In this document: piece after piece, positions 30,801 to 42,655 of the stretch
How the letters are laid out: every line of letters begins with the position of its first letter
How positions within the stretch are numbered: position 1 is the stretch's first letter
Assembly (NCBI GenBank): GCA_948470475.1
Contig: OX419341.1
Span: 23,307,207-23,371,206 of the forward strand
Length of the DNA: 64,000 nucleotides
Source: Galaxea fascicularis
Taxonomy: Eukaryota > Cnidaria > Anthozoa > Scleractinia > Euphylliidae
Direction of reading: 5' to 3'
Position numbers and translations under genes: made by a program
Notes under the pieces: generated by a model
Seen by the model: only the letters and a program-made list of their open reading frames with translations
Told to the model about the DNA's origin: nothing
The model's database searches: none

Positions 30801-32990
30801 TCTTCTTGTATTGGTTTCGATTTTGTAGCCAATTTTACTGAGCCTGCTTTTCATTCTTAAAGCTCTATTTCATAGTCCCATTCTCTGACACCTGTTGTCA
30901 AGATGGAATGCGTGATCAACCCCCCCCCCCCCCCCCCCCACTCAACGAAGAAGCTCAGACCCGGTTCAAAGGTCAAAGGTCGAACTTCACATGTGCCGAA
31001 TATAATGCAAATGCGAAAAATCTATTGTTTTCCCTTATTTGCATTAGATTCGGTACATGTGAAGTTCGACGTTTGAACCGGGCCTAACCTCGCCCCGACG
31101 GCATCGTCTAGATACGGCTTGATTTAGACCACTCATATAAACTCTCCGTAGGTCAACGTAGCTTGATTAGGAATAAAACAAAAAGAGCGGTGATAAACAC
31201 GGCAAACCAACGCATTTTATACGGACGTGAAGTTTCAAATGCTAGGCAACATACATTTTGAAAAGTAACCGTTATAATGTTGGAAAAATTTTTATTGATA
31301 TTCACTTGAAGGGTCTGGAACCAAGATTAAGAAAACGAATTAGGGAAACGAAGTCAGGTTATAAAAGGCTCACATCTAATTAATAAGACAACGGCTTCTC
31401 ACTGCCGAGGTTGACATTCAAAGCTGGCCCAAGTTCTTAGATAAATAATATTTCTTTTATTTTGTACTGTAACGAAAGGTTTTGAAAAACATTTCAGAAT
31501 AAAAAGTAGCGAGATGAAAACATAACGTTTCGGTGACAACATGTCACCATTATCAAATGCAAATTATTGTAAGATAGATAGCGTTATATAAAGAATAGTG
31601 AGTGGGAAAATATATTACAATAAATGAGGCGGGGATAAAAAAATTTGGAAAGAATTTAAATAAACAGTTTCTCGGGAATGGAGTCATTTTGAGTGTTCAG
31701 AGTCGCTCATCTCTTTTTCCGTATTAGAAGCATCTCATAAATAAGACACTCAAACTTTCCGCATTTCTTTAAGGTGGTAAACTACTCGTTAAGATTGTTA
31801 GATCTTTGGTTGTGTTTGTCCTTTAGGTGTTTCTCGATGACGGAATATTTATGCTCCTCGATGCGCTGATGGAGATGATGGCTCGTGTTGCCTATATAAT
31901 TCGAATCACATGAATTACATTGAAATTCATGCACAACGCATTGTTGGTTTACAAGTGAGGGCTTTGTTTCCGCAACTTCCAAATCTTTAGAGATTTTCCT
32001 ACTTGTTAAAACTGGTACGGTTGTAATACACGATCGATTTTCTTTCCAAGGTCGCTTAGTTGCTTGCGCACGGAGTCGGCAGATTTCTGATCTTCGAGAG
32101 GCAATGTTATTATACAGGGCAGTTTCAGAAACATTTTTCTTAGCTCATAGCATTTTTTGGAGAAGAGGTCCGGTAAGGATGACAAACGTTTAGCGCGAAC
32201 AAGCATAGTTCTTATTAGCGATCGTTTATATCTGTTGTCCACATGGCTCTGGTAAGGGAGTAAAAGCCCTTTGTTGGTCTTTTTTTCTGTAGACAGAGGT
32301 GTTAATGTGGTTATCAGTCTTAGTGATTACCATGCCTACGAAGGGTGAGCTGTTGTTGACAACTGTTTTCGATTGTAAATTGGATTTCTGGGTGCGCTTT
32401 ATTCAGAAATGAAAGGAAGTCGGTAGCAGCGGTAAAGTCAGGTACAAGAGCGAAAGTATCGTCGACGTATCTTCTGTATGAACTGGGAAAATGATAATCA
32501 GTTTTGCCCGACGCTAAAATTTCAAAATGATCCCACTTAATGTTGTGTCCATTGCTTTTCCGCATGTGGTCAGCAATGGCTGGTGTGAAGTCATTCAATT
32601 TAGCGCGGGCCTTGAAATGTCCAGTTTTTCTGTCATGAAGTCTTCGCTTTGTTTTACATCCCGCAGGTAATGCTATTGGTTTGGTATCTTTTAGTCAATT
32701 ATCCCTAACTCAACTGACTTTTTTTCCATACAACAGCAAAAGCCAATCCTGCCCAAGTTACCATGTGGCATTTTCCCCAATTTTACTACGATGGAAACTG
32801 CAGTGATCCGAGCACACAAACACAAATAAAAAGTAATTTCGTCTTCCTCCTAACACCCTTGCACCTCTGCATCGATCCACATACTATGGAACAACGTTGC
32901 AACCAGGATGAAGTGACAGTGCATTGTGGTGCAACCTCAGCAGTAGCAAGAAGGCGCCGAAGCCCATGGCCAGAAATCGCGGACATTTGA
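27807..32990 (+). CDS. Predicted secreted sushi-domain protein with borrowed signal exon (unit 2)
   Basis: Second copy of the gene at 3859. Predicted exons are 27807-27948, 30385-30585 and 32737-32990, phase 1, about 198 residues. The sushi exon keeps its four cysteines and the GxW and PDC motifs, with changes such as Tyr to Phe near its end. In exon 3 the NPAQV, FYYDGNC, LCIDP and VTVHCG motifs are kept, but a two-base insertion after the Arg run changes the tail, which ends about 30 residues earlier than in unit 1. The poly(A) hexamer is changed to TATAAA. The splice model is inferred. Confidence 0.6.
28869..28995 (+). repeat. GGATTCCGGATTCC degenerate array (unit 2)
   Basis: Same intronic array as at 4921-5047, with few substitutions. 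Confidence 0.75.
29661..30078. mobile_element. Hairpin MITE flanked by GGCAAC direct repeats (unit 2)
   Basis: Copy of the element at 5713-6129. GGCAAC occurs at 29661-29666 and 30073-30078; inverted arms run inward from 29667 and 30072. Confidence 0.8.
30957..31085. repeat. Palindromic hairpin repeat (unit 2)
   Basis: Copy of 7002-7130; the preceding C homopolymer is longer here. Confidence 0.7.
31770..32676 (-). mobile_element. Penelope-like element remnant (unit 2)
   Basis: Copy of 7815-8720 with the same inverted module order. The linker between the reverse transcriptase and GIY-YIG pieces is still one open frame here (32242-32006), with Lys/Arg-rich text such as SLIRTMLVRAKRLSS; in unit 1 a base change breaks it. 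Confidence 0.75.
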
Positions 32991-33654
32991 GCCCGCGCAG
33001 CGGCAGCGGCTTTGCCCCCGTTCTAAAAAAAATATGGTGATCAAGTTTACAAAAAAATGTATGGAGCGAAAATTATAGTTGAAGATAGAAACATTTCTCG
33101 CGTACCTGTAACAGTTGCCAAGTCGGAATCCAATAGTAGGAAGTATCTGTAACCCACTGTATAAATATTAAATCCACAACAGACTGTTAATACCGTCCTC
33201 TTTTAGTGTAATTATACCTCTCCTGTCGATCTCACAACCCTTCTATTTTATGCGGAATATTGTTCAATTCGCCGTCTGTCACCTCGCCTGGCTGCGCTCT
33301 CATCCAATTGTTCGGTGTTGCCAAGTTCATTCCCGAAAGTCACCAGCGTGGCCCGCAAACACAACAATTTTCAGGTAGATTGAACACGTTTAACAGCGTC
33401 CATTTTTGGGTTGAAAACACAGTAGAGACGTTCATCATGAACTACCGGAAGTGGGCCCATGAAAGCCTGACTTCAAGCGCAAAAAGAAGCTCACTTCATC
33501 AGTGCCTTCGACTGTATTCGCCATCGTTTATCCGCCATTGCCTGATTTCATACCGTGAAGGACTAGTACTAGGTACGAGTCTGTAAATTATGGGATTAGC
33601 AACTATTGATCCACATAGTCAGAAAGAGCACACCGAGATTCACAAAATCCCCAA

Positions 33655-33843
33655 GTTTGGTGTTAATCGGGCTAGTTTTGACTCAGATACAGGCATTTAA
33701 ACTAAACGTAAAAAAATACAAAGAAATGTATGGAAATCCGGACAAATCCGGACTTTTGTCCGGATTTCCATACATTTCTTTGTAATTTTTTACGTTTTTA
33801 AATGCCTGTATCTCAATTAAAACTGGCCCGATTAACACCAAAC
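33655..33843. mobile_element. Intact hairpin MITE at the unit 2 / unit 3 junction
   Basis: Inverted arms GTTTGGTGTTAATCGGGC and GCCCGATTAACACCAAAC enclose a central palindrome around TCCGGACTTTTGTCCGGA. In unit 1 the Polinton begins inside the right arm of the same MITE. Confidence 0.8.
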
Positions 33844-36540
33844 ATTGTGCAAAGTTTTAAAGCATTTCTAGGAGCGGATTCAGAGCCACTTTCATTTACC
33901 TGCCGTGGGAAGGCACAAGTTAGAACATTTAAGTATAGGCCTTCCATTCCTTCCTTCGGCCTACCATTTGTGTTTCGTCAATTAGAGCCCGTGTTGAATC
34001 CGTCACAAGGGCACTCCACCAGCCATGTATCTGCCGCAATATTTCTAGTGGGAAATTTATGTCTGTCGAGGGTTTAATCTGTGCCTTTGGAACCTCCAAG
34101 TTGGATTGTTGTAATTACTTCCTTCTCGCCCCTCCGAATTACCTTATTAAAAGGCTTTAATTACATTGTGCACCTCCACTTGTTCTGCCCTGACGCATGT
34201 TTGGCCAAATCACATGCTTCAATAAAGACTTTTATTATGTACCTACTAAAAAACGCATAGTTTTGGAAATTGTTCCACCAACACTCAAAGTCCTTTATGA
34301 CTCTACTTCTTACTATTTCACAAGTATACGCAAGCACGTTGAGATATTCGGGGATGAATCTCTTGAAGATTCCTTCCTCCAACATAAATCATATGGGGAC
34401 CGAGCTCTCTCGGTTTGTGCCCATTGGGATTACCATATTTTACGTGTTGTACAACGTAGGGCAATATAGAGCTTTCACTGATAAGGCGCTATGTAAATCT
34501 ATCTGCACTGGTGTATCAATCTGCAAGTCTACGCCAGTCTCTGACAAATCTCTAATAAATAAATCTAATTTTCGAAAAAACAAAATAAAATCTATGCTCC
34601 GTGATAGTTTACATTACGACTGATAGTTCTCATGGAGGTTACTTATTTGATAAAATATTTTATGAAGTTGTCGCATTTATCTGTTGGAAGTATAAGTCAC
34701 GTCGCTAAATATAGACAAGTGTTATAAATTATTGTACTACGTGAAACTATAGCGAATCTCTTTTCTTCTCTTTTTGTAAGATGTGTTATTGCTTTTGCTA
34801 TGGTCCGCCTAGTAGTTTCGAAGCTTTCTGTGGGGCAACCAATATTGTATTGTTAGCGATTCATTGTGAATTAATTCATGTTGAAGTTGTCTCGCTATCT
34901 TGCAATAGTAGCTGACCTTCCAATCGATTTAACGTGTAACGAAAATTGTCTTTATGAAGGTTTATAATCATATAGATAGAACCGCGTCATAACGCAAATG
35001 TTCTAGTACTATTAGTAATATATCCTCACTGCATACCTATTACCACATCATGGTAGACTAAGTTATGGGAGGAGACCGCGACAACTGTGGCGGCTAAGGT
35101 ATGCAGCGAGAGTTAAGCGTAGCCGCGTCGACCGGCACCAGGGGAGGAGGGTGGGGCGACAGAAGCTTCCTTCACCGGAACGCGGGCAAAATGACAACGA
35201 TCGAAGCAAAACACGAGAATTTAAGCAAAGCGACGGCAAAGCATCATACCTGCCCCGAGGACGCAGAGCACGGCGGAATCTGAAAGACATAGCTCAAATT
35301 CCGTGATGCGCTAATTATGTATGCAGTGAGAATATTGAACAAATTGCAAAGCATTCCTAAAATGGTCACTTGCCACACGCCATAGAAAATACAGGCAATT
35401 AAAATGCGGGAAAGCCGTTGCATGCTCGTCGGTATTTCACCGAACATTCCCATCGTGCACCGAATTGTTTATGTATTTTCTATGACATGTATAAGCAAAG
35501 TTTTCTCGTGATCTACCATGGAAAATGTCACCTGTACTTTCCTCATTGCATGCACACTCACCTAAATGCTCGCGTATATACGAGGAAAATGCAAGCAAAC
35601 TGCTCGTGGGATATTCCGATATATATATATACTTCTCGAAAGAATTATCCTGCTCAGTCTTTAGGAAAATCCCCTAACTTGTTTTTAAATCAACTTAATT
35701 TTTTTTTAATTTAAATTATTTAACGGATTGATAACTAAAGCACAATTACAGGGAAAAAAACCGGCCGAAAAATCGCCATTTCCCCCCCTAAATTAAACCA
35801 CAAAATTGTGTACACAGGATATCTGTCGAGTATACACGCAACGAATATCGAGCCGATATTCTGAGTGATTTGTTACATAATTTTACATACATAATTTTTG
35901 CATGTCGTGGAGAAATATGTTTTTTTTTTTATCTTCAGTCTTTGTTTATGATAAATTTTATTAGTTAACTTAAAAATTTATCCTTCTCAATCTTGCAGAA
36001 TATCCCCGGATAATCACTGTGAATGAATCAATTGAACCATGATTGAACTTTTCGATCGGACGTTTTTTAATCAAAAATGTAATAAAACTTATTGTGTTGG
36101 AAAATTGGATGTTTGATTTGAATTATTATTATTATGAAATGTTTTAGGTTTGTTTTTAATGTGTTACCTTAAACAAGTCGGCTCAATAATTAGATACGTA
36201 AAAAGTCTAGGCAAAATGCAGAATGAATAAATAGTTAATTTGCCATGGCTGTTTACCGTAATTCCTACGGCTTTCTTCTTTTCAAAATATGTCTAGAACA
36301 TGTTTGGTGTTAAAAATTACCATTAAAGGCAACCCATACGTTACCGAAAAGAATCAATACCTCATAAGACTTTCTATTTGGTTCAAAATTCTCAGAGACA
36401 GCTGAGCAAACACAACACTGATTATTCTCACTTGTTTGAGTTTGTTCAAATTAACACTGACACCGCTTCTGTGAAGATAGATACTGAAAACGCTTCTCTG
36501 GACGACTTACTGCCTTTCGTGGTCTCAGCTCACAAATAAG
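33844..36540 (+). other. Host unit 3, 5' flank without Polinton
   Basis: 33844-33999 is present only here (deleted where the Polinton sits). 34000-36540 matches 25336-27806 closely, with small indels such as an insertion near 34780 and a (TA)n stretch near 35620. No gene is seen before the signal exon at 36541. Confidence 0.7.
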
Positions 36541-39210
36541 ATGAAAATGATCTTTGCTGGCCTACTCCTTAGCCTTCTGGTGGTGACTTCTAAGGCAGGT
36601 TACCCCGAAGAAATAGAACATGAAGATCTTGAAGACGAAATGGAAGATCCCGCGGAGTGGAAATTTGATGATGAACCTCCCAAACCAATCCCCTTTGACG
36701 TAAGTTGCTCGATTTTTCTTTCAATTTAATTGCCGCTGTCCTTTCAGTTCTCGAATGCAAAACGATTCACCTGTGAAATCGTTAAAAAAAACGTATATAC
36801 TTACAATACCACTGACGTCTGTCCTATTACATTACTTTTTTATAAGAACGTATACTTTTGAAGTTGAGGCTGAACGTTCTTATTTTTTGGTGATTTGAGT
36901 ATGAAAACGTTCTTAAGATGTTTTGTAAGTTACATGGTATGGTATGGTATTTCAATAAATCAAAGCGGATCTGATAAGGGAAACCTCAAATTGCTTGTCA
37001 CATGCTTGTGCGGCTTGCTCGGCATCTGCTGTAGCGAACAAGATGTCGCGCCAACCAACTCACAGCGCAACAGAAACAAATGGGCAAAATAAAACATTCT
37101 TACTGACTCTCAGCCTGGGTATGATCTGAGCATGTTCTTAAATGTTTGGTTAATCTCAGCCTAAACGTTCCTATAAAAAAGGTTCTCTCTCAAAATAAGT
37201 ATAGTCCAAAACGAAACTGCTGTTCGGAAACTTTTGGGAGGATGAGGTCGATGTTTTGCCGATCAGATAAGAAATGAAAACAATTTAGCACCTTTTGTCG
37301 AGATTATCGATCATGCTCCTCAAACAGTAGACGCTGTTTTCTCACTTGAAGAGAAAGAAAACCATAATCTCCTTCATCTTGACCGGCCATGTTTTCACAC
37401 CACAAAGGGAAAAATTCAAAAACGTGGCCGAGGCAAAACATAGTTCACTTCTTTCCATCAATTGCCTTACAGGCTTATGATAGTTTTGGTAACATAATAA
37501 GGTAACTTTAAACAAGAAGGAACCATTGATTGTGGGTTCAGTGTTTGCCTCTAATATATACCGACGGTATGTTCACTGCCTGCGACGTAATAGGAATAGG
37601 CTTGCTTTTTATTTGTGGAAGTGCTAGTTTCAAATGTTTAAACCACCCAAAATGATATCAGCCGGACACAAGTTTGGTACTCAAAAGATCTCTGATGAAT
37701 TCAGAGAATCGTGTCAGAGTACTCATTCACCCTTCAGGGGATAATTCAATTTAGGGAAATTGAAACGCTTATGTTCCCCGTATGACAAAGGAAAATGATG
37801 TGCATTTTTTCTTCTTTAGATGGCTATGAGAATGTTAGTTGAATGCCTTAATCAAGATGGGAGAATGACCAAGAAATGTATGCGGAAGTTTAAAAGACAA
37901 GTACCAGACGAGATGGTGAGTGCAAGTAAATCCAGATATTATGCTGTCTTGTAAAGCAAGACGAGGAAAACCACGCACACTTCAGTCTAAACCTATAGCT
38001 AGTTCATCACCGTGCTGAAGGTGAAGCCTAGAAATATTTTTTGTCAACACTTTTAAGATATGATCTTAATCAAAAATGCGTATCAGGCCATTTAGCTCAT
38101 TGAAGCATTATACAGGAAATTGAAAGACCTGACAACATTATGGGATTAACCAGAGCTGAACTCCATTATCCTATTCACTTAAGATTTATTTTTGGATCTT
38201 GTTTTCTTGAAAGCACAAAGAAAATGTCATTTTTTTTATCTCTCTTGTGGTGTTTGACTAATTTGAAATACCCGTCATGTGGACACGTGTTGTCATAACC
38301 ATAAGTGAGCTTAACCTCTGGAAGCTGTAAGCCTAGAATGTGTGAGTGCCTTTTTTAGATAGTATCTGAATGAATTTAACTACCTTGCTCGCCAAAAAGC
38401 TAATTCACCGACTGACTGACTGACTGGCTGGCTGGCTGGCTGGCTGGTTGGCTGGCTGGTTGGCTGGCTGGCTGGCTGGCTGACTGACTGACTGACTGAC
38501 TGGCTGGCTGGCTGACTGACTGACTGGCTGGCTGGCTGGCTGACTGACTGACTGGCTGACTGGCTGACTGGCTGGCTGACTGACTGACTGGCTGGCTGGC
38601 TAGCAGACTGACTGATTGACGGACTGGCTGGCTGGCTGGCTGGCTGACTGACTGACTGACTGACTGACTGACTGACTGACTGACTGACTGACTGACTGAC
38701 TGACTGACTGACTGACTGACTGGCTGACTGACTGACTGACTGACTGACTAACTGACTGACTGACTGACTTGCAAATTTCTAACTATACTAACTCCCTACT
38801 GACGGATCAGCAGCTGTGCAGCGAACTTACACAGCCAAAAAACGTTACGGGACCCAACCTCCAACCAGTAAAGGTTTGGATTGACAGTGATAACGTGCCT
38901 CGGGGAAGGGAATGAAGGGGTGGCAGGGGGGGGGGGATTTCTTTGTTCTTTAAAGACTTTGTCTCCAATAGATAGCCAGCTGCGGCGTAATATATGAAAA
39001 AAAAAACACCGACATAATGAATCAATTATTTCGTCTTTTAAATTCATGAAACCTGTATATTTTTCTCTGTACTTCTAGTTTAAGTGTGCGATGGATGCTT
39101 TACACCCTTGCAAGAATCATCCTAAAAACGGTCAACAGTTTCTTGGTTGCTTGAAGAAGTTGCAAGATTGTGCGTTTGATGTAGAAGTTTCAGGAGAAAA
39201 CTGGATTTAA
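36541..39210 (+). CDS. Small secreted six-cysteine helical peptide (unit 3)
   Basis: Three phase 0 exons: 36541-36699, 37820-37915 and 39079-39210, about 128 residues. Exon 1 encodes a signal peptide (MKMIFAGLLLSLLVVTSKAG) and an acidic segment ending KPIPFD, with donor GAC|GTAAGT. Exon 2 has LVECLNQDGRMTKKC (two Cys, ten apart) and a basic tail. Exon 3 has four cysteines with spacing C-x7-C-x12-C-x6-C and ends SGENWI. The sequence predicts helices, so exon 3 is likely a disulfide-tied helical hairpin. I do not recognise the family; secretion is well supported, but activity is unknown. Exon 1 continues past the point where units 1 and 2 splice out to a sushi exon. A poly(A) signal is at 39318. 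Confidence 0.75.
38409..38769 (+). repeat. TGAC / TGGC tetranucleotide array in intron 2
   Basis: About 360 bases of CTGA units alternating with blocks of GGCT units, in the intron before exon 3. The paralogue has the same type of array at 44104-44533. The rest of intron 2 (37916-39078) has no gene. Confidence 0.9.
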
Positions 39211-39317
39211 AATTATTCACCAATCTCTAATTTCAGCGGTGATATTTGGTCTTTATCAATAACGGTTTGAGGAAACACCTGTTAACTGTAGCGGTTTGCC
39301 AGTAAAAGAAGCTGTTG

Positions 39318-39323
39318 AATAAA
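39318..39323 (+). promoter_or_regulatory. AATAAA poly(A) signal (unit 3 gene)
   Basis: GTTGAATAAACTGTCTC about 110 bases after the stop, conserved in unit 4 at 45138-45143. 39330-40080 has only a CAT array near 39475 and no gene. Confidence 0.75.
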
Positions 39324-40085
39324 CTGTCTCATTATCCCTTAATGGTCTGTTCTTGTCTTCTGTAGCATTTGAAAAGAGCTTGAAAAACGTTCACTTCAAC
39401 CCACCCTCACTGGTTACTGTTCACCTTTGGCGATCGAGTTCCCTTCATTGGTGAGGTTCCCTGGGTAAATATCGTCATCATCATCATCATCATCATCATC
39501 ACCACCATCAGGGGTGATGTGCCAAATGGATTTTTGACATGCTTTTAGCAATTTTACAAGCATATATATCGGCTTCTTTATGAATTGAACTCAACAATAG
39601 CTAACTGCATGCAGTGTAATTGTGATATAATTGTAATTAATAGGCCGTTGTATTGTTAATAAAAAGTAGTATAACCCCTATGATTTTTTTCGTGGGATTC
39701 AGGCTTAAACTTTGTGCGTCAGACTTAGTGTGTTAATGCATATGGTTTCTACGTCAGCTCTATGGTGATGATGATGATGATTATGATTATGATTCTTATA
39801 GCAGCATCTCAGGCTTACAAGGTGTAATGTGTCTGGTCAACAACCCTTAGGAGCAAGCAACCACAAGTTCCTAAAGGCCCCAAGGGAGTTCTCTCCTGCG
39901 TCTTTAATTTTATAAAGTGACAAAACGTTTCGTAATAGTCCAGCTGTTCCCAACAGAGTCGTTTTCTGGATCACTTGAAGTTCGATGGTAACGCCAAGCT
40001 TTCCCCTATATATACTGAACCGGTCAAATACAGCTCCTAATGCTCCGACCACAATTGACACAACCGTTACTGTTAGTATTAGTAA

Positions 40086-40128
<43 letters not shown>
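40086..40128 (+). repeat. (ATT)n microsatellite
   Basis: About 14 ATT units directly before the LINE remnant. Confidence 0.9.
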
Positions 40129-40132
40129 TTTA

Positions 40133-41054
40133 CTTACACTGGTTACCAGTAAGATACAGAATTAATTTTAAAATTTTATTACTTACTTTCAAAGCCCTCT
40201 ATGGCATGGCACCCAGTTACATCATTGATTTAATTCATACTAAGACCAATACACGCTATTTGCTGCGTTCTAACGAAGGTGTTTTATTAAAGCATCCGTC
40301 AGGAAAAATGAAAAAGTCATTTGGCAGGGGCACAAAACGAATCTGTTCCTCACTGTATCTCTTCCCCCGAGGTATTGTGCTGGCTGGCAAAAATTCAGTT
40401 ATTTAGCGGGCTTGGTTATGAAATTTCTTACTGGTGATGGGTACAATTGTTAATTACTGAAGCGTGGTAGCAGTGTGAGTGTTGCTGGCTGGTGAAATGT
40501 TGATTGTTGTGTGAAAATTGTGTCTCCTCCCCCCCCCCCCTCCCCCCACCGAAGGCTTGATTTGAGGCCTTTTGCCACGCCCATTTTGGCTTACGACATA
40601 TGAAATTGTCTTTTTTGTTGTTGTGCAGGGTGCTCAATTTGCACCTGGCTGGGAAACCAACCAATTTTATCTAGCTGGCTGGGAAATATCTTGTGTGTCT
40701 TGTTGGCAAAAAGGAACAGATATTTTTTTCCAAGCAATATTAAAAAAGACCTGAAAATGCCTGAATAACATTTAGTTTTATTAACTGGGGTATAATGATA
40801 CATTTTTCAACAAATTGGTCGTTTTGTGCCCCTGATTTGGCGACAGATCCTTCAGTGTGGCTGCGCCTACTTTATGGAACGCTCTTCCTGTTAGCTTACA
40901 CAGCATCAAATGTATTTCTACTTTTAAATCTAATCTTAAAACTTATCTTTTTAAAGTAGCTTTTTAATTATTTTTTAATAGTTTTTAGGTAATTTGTTGT
41001 TGTAATGCGCTTTTGATCACCTAGCATGTTAAAAAGCGCACTATAAATGAATAA

Positions 41055-41092
<38 letters not shown>

Positions 41093-41095
41093 CAT
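40133..41095 (+). mobile_element. LINE 3' end remnant with an internal insertion
   Basis: Translated pieces read YWLPVRYRINFKIL and FKALYGMAPSYIIDLI, typical of the last part of L2/CR1-type LINE reverse transcriptase proteins. The reading resumes after an unrelated stretch of about 450 bases (40350-40810) with CAPDLATDPS and a tail ending in an (ATT)n array at 41058-41092, which is the usual 3' end of such elements. The insertion is bounded by inverted copies of GGCACAAAACGA. Inactive. Confidence 0.7.
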
Positions 41096-41254
41096 CATCA
41101 TTAATATAATTTAAAATTAAATGGGTCTTTTTAATTAAAGGCATCAAGCAACGAGTTACCTAAGATGGCCTTACAGCAAACGATCCACCTCCAGTGAATT
41201 TTATGTGCTAACGCTAACTTCTTCCGTAGTGGGATTCTTGTCTTTCCTAGAAGA

Positions 41255-41380
41255 GCAGTTTTTTTTTTTCAAACCGCCCACGGTCCGGGTTAGTTACCCC
41301 AATCTCGTGATCTCTCCATTTCCAAATGATTTCCGGCATATGTTCATACAACCTTTCTCCTCCACGAATACCGCAGTTTC
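41255..41380 (-). mobile_element. LINE protein fragment (unit 4 side)
   Basis: GGTCCGGGTTAG to CCACGAA matches 45455-45590 and corresponds on the minus strand to part of a retroelement C-terminus (HEI-type segment and ERWYEHMPE in the better copy). It marks the border of the repeated host unit. Confidence 0.45.
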
Positions 41381-41394
41381 CCGCTGAGTATTAT

Positions 41395-42655
41395 TAGTAC
41401 CACAACTGAAATAATTCAACTCCCTTCATACGATACTTCAAAAACTTGATTCCCAACAATAAATACAACTTACACCCGATTTCAGGACCGCATGGTTACC
41501 ACCTTACCGGAATTCCCTTCAGTCGAAGGGACCTTTGTTCATAGAGGGTTTAATTCGTGCCTTTGGAACCTCCAAGTTGGTTGTAATTACTTGCTTCTTG
41601 GCCCTCCTAATAACATTAAAACAGTCAGCGGCAAAACCGCCAATTTTCACCCCAACAAAATTACGTACGCAGGATATCTCGAGAATATCGAGTGCAACGT
41701 CACCATATTCAGGCACATTGTCCCAATGTGTTGATTCATCAGCCTATATTCTGCGCGGTTTCGCAGGATAATTGTTACATGACACATGATTTTCGCATGT
41801 CGGGGCGAATGAATGGCTTTTTCTCTAATCTTTTTTTTTTTTTCATCGTAAACTTCGTTAACTTTCCTATTACTGTCCGTTTAATAATGACTTATCCTTT
41901 CAATCTTCATAATAGCCCTGATTATCATGCAGGCGATATCAATATTCTGGACGAGTAGATGCACGGGGAATGAATCGATTGAACCACGATTGAACTTTTA
42001 GAATCAAACATTCGATAAAGCTTAATTTGTTGGAAAAATATATATTTGATTTATTATTATGAAAAGTGTTGTGCTCGTTTGTGATGTGCTGTTACCTTGA
42101 CCAAGTCAGGCAGTCCGAAAACTCATTAATAGTTTTCGTCGTTCCCATAAAGTCTAGGCATATAGTTATCGCGAAAGATACCATAATCAGGAGCACTATC
42201 GTTACATTTTCGAAGCATTGTAGTTAACCAATCTTAAATTTACACATCATTAAAATGCAGATGGAACAAAACGTTAATTTGCCGTGGCATATCTGATTCG
42301 TGTGAAAACAAAAGCCCAACGCGCTATAATTCCTACGGCTTTCTTCCTTCCAAAATATGGCTAGAACATGTCTGGTGTTAAAAATTACCATTAAGGGCAA
42401 TCCATACGTAACCGAAAATAATTATTACATCGACAAACTTCTTTTTTGGTTCATTAAACCCTTTATGGAAAAATTCTCACAGACAGCTGAGCAAACACAA
42501 CATTATTTTTTGTCCTCCCAATATATGTAGCTTCGAGTTCTCGTTTATTTGAGTCAGTAGAAATAAACAGTGACACTTCATCTGTGAAGATAGATACCGA
42601 AAACGCCTTTCTGTACGGCTAATTGCCTTTCGTGGTTTCAACTCACTATAAGGAT
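41395..42655 (+). other. Host unit 4, diverged 5' flank
   Basis: Recognisable but diverged copy of the unit 2/3 flank: TGCCTTTGGAACCTCCAAGT near 41560, GGATATCTCGAGAATATCGAG near 41680, and CCTACGGCTTTCTTC near 42330. No gene before the signal exon. Confidence 0.6.

Noticed and set aside
33802..34077. Frame at the unit 2/3 junction
   Set aside because: Begins in the MITE and has no recognisable domain; absent from the other units because of the deletion.
38409..38769. Regular repeat spacing as a possible CRISPR array
   Set aside because: It is a simple tetranucleotide array without unique spacers, in an intron of a eukaryotic gene.
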